From Tipula vernalis (Eukaryota > Arthropoda > Insecta > Diptera > Tipulidae), in NCBI GenBank assembly GCA_958295665.1, contig OY282558.1:28789045-28853044 (forward strand): a stretch of DNA of 64,000 nt. The letters are read 5' to 3'. The notes beneath the pieces are model-generated. The model made no database searches. It had not been told where the DNA came from and saw only the letters and a program-made list of their open reading frames with translations. Shown piece after piece: positions 58,070 through 64,000 of this stretch. How positions within the stretch are numbered: position 1 is the first letter of the stretch; each line of letters opens with the position of its first letter. The translations under genes were made by a program, and so were the position numbers.

Positions 58070-61000
58070 AGAGTAATTTGCAAACCTTAATCAATCTGGG
58101 GTGGTTAAGGAATCTAATTCGCAGTGATCATCTAATGGTGAATCTGACATTAAAGCAAAACCTGTTCCAAGGCTAAACAGAAAAGCAATTATCAAAAAAA
58201 AAATACTACACGAGTGAAAAGAACGAAAACCAATCATAAAATAGTACCATCAGGATCATAAGTTGAAGAAAGGCACCTAGATATAAAGCCATCAGCATCA
58301 TATTCGAACTTAACATAAGGAGGATAGAAAGACAAAAAAAAATGGATTATGCAAATCATATGAAAAGTTATGTTTTTTTTTGAAATTTCCTTTTTCTTAA
58401 ATGAAAAATCTTACAAAACTGAATTTTGATTTCTACGTTATCAAGAAGAATAATTGATAAATAATTGATTTGAATATAATAATATTTAATGTTTTACTAA
58501 GACCCCTTTATTTACAAACACATCTTTATCTCATGACGTGTCAAATTTCTATAACAAAAAAATGTCGATAAAAATATTTTTGATTTTTTTGATTTGATAA
58601 ACAAACATCTAAATTGAGTGTATGTTAATATAGGTGCATTTACATTTCGAGCTAGATCAAAATTTAACTTCTAAAGATAGATACGAGTAATGATATATAA
58701 AGCAAACCCTTTTGTTAATGAGTGTAAAATTTTAATGGATTGTAACTCTTTGTACACATTTTTCAATCCCCATTCATGTTCGTGAGTATAATTCAACCCT
58801 TTGTACGAGGATTTTTCATTTTATATTTTCTTTGATGTTCGTGTTAACCAAAACCATTTTGTAATTAAGAATATATATAAATCGGTGTGAAAATTATGTA
58901 ATCGAAAGATATCGATATTATGATTAAGGAAAATTTGGAGGAAAACATTTTCATCTTTTTTCAGCTTAATCATGTGATGTGTCTCTACCATTTGTGTGCT
59001 AGACCCTATGTTTTGCAGCAAAATTTTCTTCCAGCATATTAGTTTTTCTTTTTTTTACTATTAGCATTGAAAATACTACGTTACGATCAATCGGTAAAGT
59101 GGTGGGAGATGTGGTGTTTAGGTCGGGAGTTACTAGAAAAAGAAATAAAGGATTTAAGGATAAATTTAAATCTTAAAGATTTAACTGTTCATTCTGAAAT
59201 TTGAATGCTTAGTATTTAAAGAATTTATTTATTTTTTTTAAATTAAAATTTAAAGAATTTTTCATGCATATAGAATAGGTAAAAATAAAAAATTGCTATT
59301 CAAGCACGTTCCAATAAACAAATTAAGGATAAATTTAATAATTGATTTGTGATATGTTTTATTTAACCGCTTCTGTCGTTTCAATAGTTACCTAATTAAT
59401 TTAACCAGATTGTTACACACTTCTTTGTCTGAAAATTTTTAAGACGAAAATATCTTGCAGTTAGCTTCAAAAATGTTTTGTGGATATTAATTTTAATTGT
59501 TTTTAAGCTGTAATTCATCGTTCTTTAAAGAACATATGAAATACTTTTAAAGTTTATTGAAATTTATTTTTCAAAATACAACAGAATCTGTAATTATTTA
59601 GTAAATCTTGCTGGCGATAATAATAACGGCTTTTGTGTAAGCTATCGTACATATTACACAAATAATCTACGAGGTCATTAATATTTCATATCATAAGAAT
59701 TCAACTTACAATTTAAATCCTAAAGAAAAATTTCATTAATATGTATAATATATATTTTGTTGGAATCTTGCACTAGAATCATAAAACGATCAAGTATAAT
59801 TTTCCATTTGCATTTTACGTAGATAAAAATAAAACTTTAATATAATATTCAATAATTCTCCTTTGCATTTTATGCAAAGTCTCGAGGAAGAATATTAAAA
59901 CGTAAGTTTTGTTGTTGTCATAGTTTTTAATATATTGTGAATTTTATATTCCTCCAGCTGTTACTAGTAAACTCAGCAAGAAACATAAAATTCTAAAAAC
60001 CACATGAACAATTTTAATGCAGATAAGATTAGAGGGTGCAATAACCAACTTGTGCTTTATGCTAAATCTATTGTACATGTTTCTCATGCAGAATTCATTT
60101 TTGTCGAGGTGAGTTAACTGTAACCATTTTGTGTCGTGATTATAATAATTAATTATAAAATATTTTAATTAAAATATAAAACGAAATAAAAAATAACAAC
60201 TAATTTCCATTTCAATTAGTAGTTTATGTACATTATGTAGTATACCATAGACATTCAAACGAGTTCAAAATTTAAGAAACTCAAATAAGGAGAATTCGCT
60301 TTTCCTTGAAATTTGATAATAAAAACTGACAAGAAACTATTATTTAATTTATTTGCTGGAAGCGTTTTACTTAATTAAAAAATATTCATGTAAACAAATT
60401 AAAAGTTGGAAAGTGTATTTTATAATTGGTCTATAGATACTTAATATGGAAATTGTTGTTAATATTAGTTTATGCTTTCTATTTGCTCTTATAGACTCCT
60501 TGTAATATTTAATCGCCGTTTATCGACTAAAACTGGATTGGTTACCGTCAGAGTAACACCGAACTCGTGTGTTTCAACCAAAGTTCTTGATTTAGAATCG
60601 GCGCTTGAAACCTAAGAAAGTAGGCGCAACTAGGTCAGCTTAAAGTGAATGCTAAATAATTCTTTATAGTGAATGGTATTTCTCTTCCAAGATAAGCTAG
60701 CCTGCCAATATTATGTGTACAAGCGCTCACAGAAATTAGACGCAGCTAAAGATAAAGATTATCATCTTGCTGATGAACAACAAAATATGTATTGATAAAG
60801 CGTGAAAGGTATAAATCCGATGTTCTGATAGTACAACAACTCAGCAATAATCAAATTAGCATAATTTCGTTAAAAGACTTACCGGATTGCACCACAATTA
60901 ACCACAATTGGCCACATATGCATTAAAACAACTGGAATTGATTGAGTTAATTCGAAGACCTTAATATTCGTAATTTTTATAAACTGATTTCATCCTTACT

Positions 61001-61800
61001 CGATGAGAACGGCGAAGCAAATTACGTCTAATGAATGAAAAGTATCTGGATTTACCTGTAAGAATATATTGAAATGCGAGATTCTTTCGAACCAATACCC
61101 CACCTTAAGACCTGTAAGCCCCAAATTGTTTTCGAGGAGACTCAAAATAATAAATATGTACATAACACGCAATGGAAGCTTATTTGGTCATTAAAGCTTC
61201 AATAAATTATATATTGTACACAGATCAAATTAAATTTCTATACGTTTGCTACTGTACCGTACATTACATTACTTTCGGATTGAATAAATTTAGTTTTCAC
61301 AAAATTAAATTATAACATAAACATTTACAAATATTAATTAATAGAGCTTTTTAATCATTATTAACTACAACAATTTTTAGATTTAAACAACGTGAGCAAA
61401 AATATACGGGATTTTGAATTTTCTTATTTTTTGCACAAGTATTAGAGATGCATTTGTTTTTATTTTGGCTATAAATTTCTTACCGTTAGAAAGATTATAC
61501 TATCATTTGTCTATTATTATCATTAACTTAATTTTTTTTGAAAAATGGACTTATACCACTTTCAAAAATAATAGCTCAAATGTTCGAGAATTTTGGTCCG
61601 TGTGCTTTATGTTTAACACGACTTCATTTTCACATACATTTATGTTCTTTGTCTCAATCGAATGAAAATAAACGTTGTGTAGATTGCATTTTATGACAGA
61701 TCATTAGGTCAAAAAATTAATTTGTTTTGTTCATATTCGAGTATGTAAAACCAATTTGAATATTTTTTTAATTATTTTGATACGAGATTCAAAGGAACAC
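58070..61800. other. AT-rich interval with one unidentified coding-like relic
   Basis: Nothing intact. At 60500-61210 plus, short frames look coding-like: RRLSTKTGLVTVRVTPNS after a good acceptor (CTCTTATAG), then IRNFYKLISSLLDENGEANYV and EYIEMRDSFEPIPHLKTCKP, separated by stops. The source protein was not identified. Confidence 0.45.
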
Positions 61801-61813
61801 CAACATTCCCAGA

Positions 61814-62543
61814 ATGAAGACAATAATTTATATGGTGCTTGTTTTGCTTGTTTTATATACACAGGGTGAAGATGAACTGATCACGGAAAGTGTTTGTGAA
61901 AAAGAAATTGAGGTGAGTTGTTTCTTTGGTAAAAAGATAAAAATTATGAATATATTTATTGTAGCGAATTGCAGAAGAGAATTGTGGCTTGGCGATACGT
62001 GAGACATTCCTAACGAATTTGTTAGTTAAATACCGAGATAATGAGATTTCAGCTGAATTGTTTGGAAGTTTTGCTTCTATTTATTGTATCCGGATGCTTG
62101 GACAAACACAATGCCTATTTAATATCTTACCAACAACACTTAATCCTATTTGTAAATTGTCGTATGCGTACGATGCTAAAATTTCGGCGGCTCAATTAAA
62201 TCGTGTTTCAGCAGAATTTTATTGTGAAAATGATATGAAACGATTGAATGACACACTGCAGGATGATGGTATAACTTGTTTGTATACACAAGATTTTATT
62301 GATTGTAAAATTAGCCATTTAACAACCAACGCGTTTAGATCGGCATCAGCTAATTTATGCGAGTAAGTACATTTTAAAAAGCTTTATTGAAATCTCCTTA
62401 TTTTTAAAATATTTCCTTTTAGAAGCTTGGATGCAAACATTTTATGTGAAAGTCTGCTGGGAACTTGCACTAATCAACATGTACATTTGTATCAACAACA
62501 ACTATCCAGAATGTCGAGGCGTGGAGTTGGCTGTCCACTTTAA
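61814..62543 (+). CDS. G10: secreted 12-Cys protein, DUF1397-like
   Basis: Exons 61814-61912, 61965-62362 and 62423-62543 give 205 residues. The signal peptide MKTIIYMVLVLLVLYTQG should be cut before EDEL. Intron a is absent; b is kept exactly five residues after C1 (CEKEIE) and d splits the codon after C9. Twelve cysteines: SVCE, NCGL, YCIR, QCLF, ICKL, YCEN, DGITC, DCKI, LCES (twice), TCTN, GCPL. It lies 12.8 kb from the nearest other member and shares exon layout and the leader motif ACATTCCC(A/G)GAAT with G4, which points to a common origin of these two. Confidence 0.9.
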
Positions 62544-64000
62544 CTTGAATATATTGTTTAATTCTTGGAATCAAAGATAAAATTGATTTAAAAATTGTTT
62601 TAAATTTGAATATTTTTTTGAATTGTATTTGTAAACGAATTGGCAAACACTATTTTATTTAATATAAAATAATTTATGTTTCCCCTGTTTTGAAATATTT
62701 CTTAATCACTAACTGATTAAATAGATTAAAAATTAGAAAGACATAGATTTTAAATAGTTTTATCCTTGGTAATAAATTAGAATAAGATAAATTATTAAAT
62801 TCCCATTTATATTTTCTTATTCGTACAAGACAAAGCATATTTTCTATAAATATTCAAATTTTCTAAATATAGATTTTAATTTAAAAATCATTGTAATAAA
62901 TACTCATATATTAAATATACACATTTCTGTATATTATATCACTTAAAATACTTGTTTATTCTCATTCGCATGAGGAATAAATTCTTCATGTTCGTTTGGT
63001 AAACTTTAGTTGAATAGCAGAATATAAATCTAGAAAAATTTGAGCAGATGGCAAGAAGACGAAATTGAAAGCTAATGATCACATCATGATCTTTCTCAAC
63101 ATAACTTCGGAATTTGCTACATGCAATCTGTAGCAGGTCGACCTAGTATAGCCCATGACATTAAGTTTAACTCTTGATTAATTCTTAATCTCTTTAACTG
63201 TTCTAATTAGTGCTTTCTTTATGAAATTTTTTTTTATTCTGGGAACTATAGCTATCTCCGTTTTGCAGATATGTCTATTCAAACATTTAAATCAAATATG
63301 CGTATTACTAATTTACGTCATTTTCACAAAGATAATTTTTGGAGAATTGGAAGATATTGCAATAAAATTTCCGAAACCCTCAACCATGTTAAAAATTAGA
63401 ACTTTCTTACTTCATTTCTTCAAAGCTAAAATTTTACATGAAGTCTGAATCTTGTGGAGTACAAAGATCTTAAAGTTGTGTAAATTATTTTGAAATCCTC
63501 AAGTGGGTTTTCGGCAGCATAAAATATATCCTGTGTAGACAACTGAGTAAGATTGGAAAAATTACATGGCAGTTAATTAACGTTGTAAAAACTCTTAAGA
63601 GAGATAACATCGTTATTGAACGACTTCCTGAAAATAAATAAATTTTGGAAAAAATAAAGGTGTTTATATGGGTATAGACCATTTTTGGGTCTATGCTGCT
63701 CCTCAGAACACCCACCCTAACCTAACCTAAATTTGTTTATTGTTGACTGTAGTCTTAAATCCGTATTACAATTTTGTAAAATTTCGTTGAATGATTTATT
63801 ATAATAATTCCTTTCAAAAGCTTCGCTCTTTTTGAATATACAACTAAATAATTTTTTGTAAAAAGTGTGATGAAATTATTTTTCTATTTCCATAATCATG
63901 TCATATAACTTATTCGTTTTAAAGTTGGTTTGATCATTAAGAAGCAATGCGTTGCGGCGCTGTTGATATATATTTCAAATTCTTCCACTCTATCCATAAA
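62544..64000. other. Right-hand flank without a recognisable gene
   Basis: AT-rich. A 75-codon plus frame at 63221 begins with a hydrophobic stretch but has no family cysteine block or matching splice site. CCTAACCTAACCTAA occurs at about 63716-63730, too short for a telomeric array. Confidence 0.5.

Noticed and set aside
63221..63448. 75-codon plus frame starting MKFFFILGTIAISVLQ
   Set aside because: The leader looks like a family signal peptide, but no donor, C1 block or downstream cysteine exon could be found.
63710..63735. CCTAACCTAACCTAA as an insect telomere
   Set aside because: Only about three imperfect units in the interior of the window, a common short motif and not a telomeric array.

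Overview
The window is nuclear DNA of an insect, most probably a fly (Diptera). It is very AT-rich, has short introns (about 52-70 bp) with GT-AG borders, shows TCAGT-type initiators, and is full of insect transposon families (mariner, Tc1, gypsy, jockey/I-like LINEs, Penelope, Crypton). No bacterial operon, CRISPR array, rRNA or tRNA gene was recognised.

The informative genes are ten full-length members plus one dead relic of a single family of secreted, cysteine-rich proteins of about 200-225 residues, spread over 15.1-62.5 kb on both strands. Nearly all share a 12-cysteine frame (called C1-C12 here) that fits the insect 27 kDa hemolymph glycoprotein family (DUF1397). They are called G1-G10 in order of position: G1 15110-16266 +, G2 16436-17183 +, G3 31471-32296 -, G4 33278-36563 +, G5 39467-40206 +, G6 40440-41116 +, G7 42850-43580 +, G8 45674-46420 +, G9 48375-49053 -, G10 61814-62543 +. 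Four intron positions can be defined: a (phase 1, after the signal peptide), b (phase 0, five residues after C1), c (phase 1, nine codons after C6) and d (phase 2, in the codon after C9). Each member keeps a different subset, so the family has expanded locally with repeated intron loss. G5 has a membrane anchor instead of a signal peptide. No gene symbol can be given.

Layout. 1-2650: satellite array A (about 151-bp monomers with two 181-bp variants), ending in a mariner remnant. 3-15 kb: no intact gene; LINE pieces, fold-back elements and interspersed repeats. 15.1-17.2 kb: G1/G2 pair. 17-26 kb: Penelope-like and LINE remnants. 26.1-29.5 kb: satellite array B (20 copies of 173 bp), homologous to array A through the long A variant. 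30.8-49 kb: core of the gene cluster, interrupted by a dead member, a mariner piece, a decayed titin/kettin-like Ig fragment inside a G4 intron, a Crypton recombinase fragment, a LINE RNase H piece and a Tc1 element. 49.5-52.1 kb: gypsy 3' end with an inverted LTR nested in its own LTR, then a transposase-like ORF. 52-61.8 kb: no intact gene. 61.8-62.5 kb: G10.

The gene products probably work outside the cell (hemolymph or another secretion). No partner or ligand can be read from the sequence. All exon joins were inferred by eye from splice sites, reading phase and conservation between paralogues.
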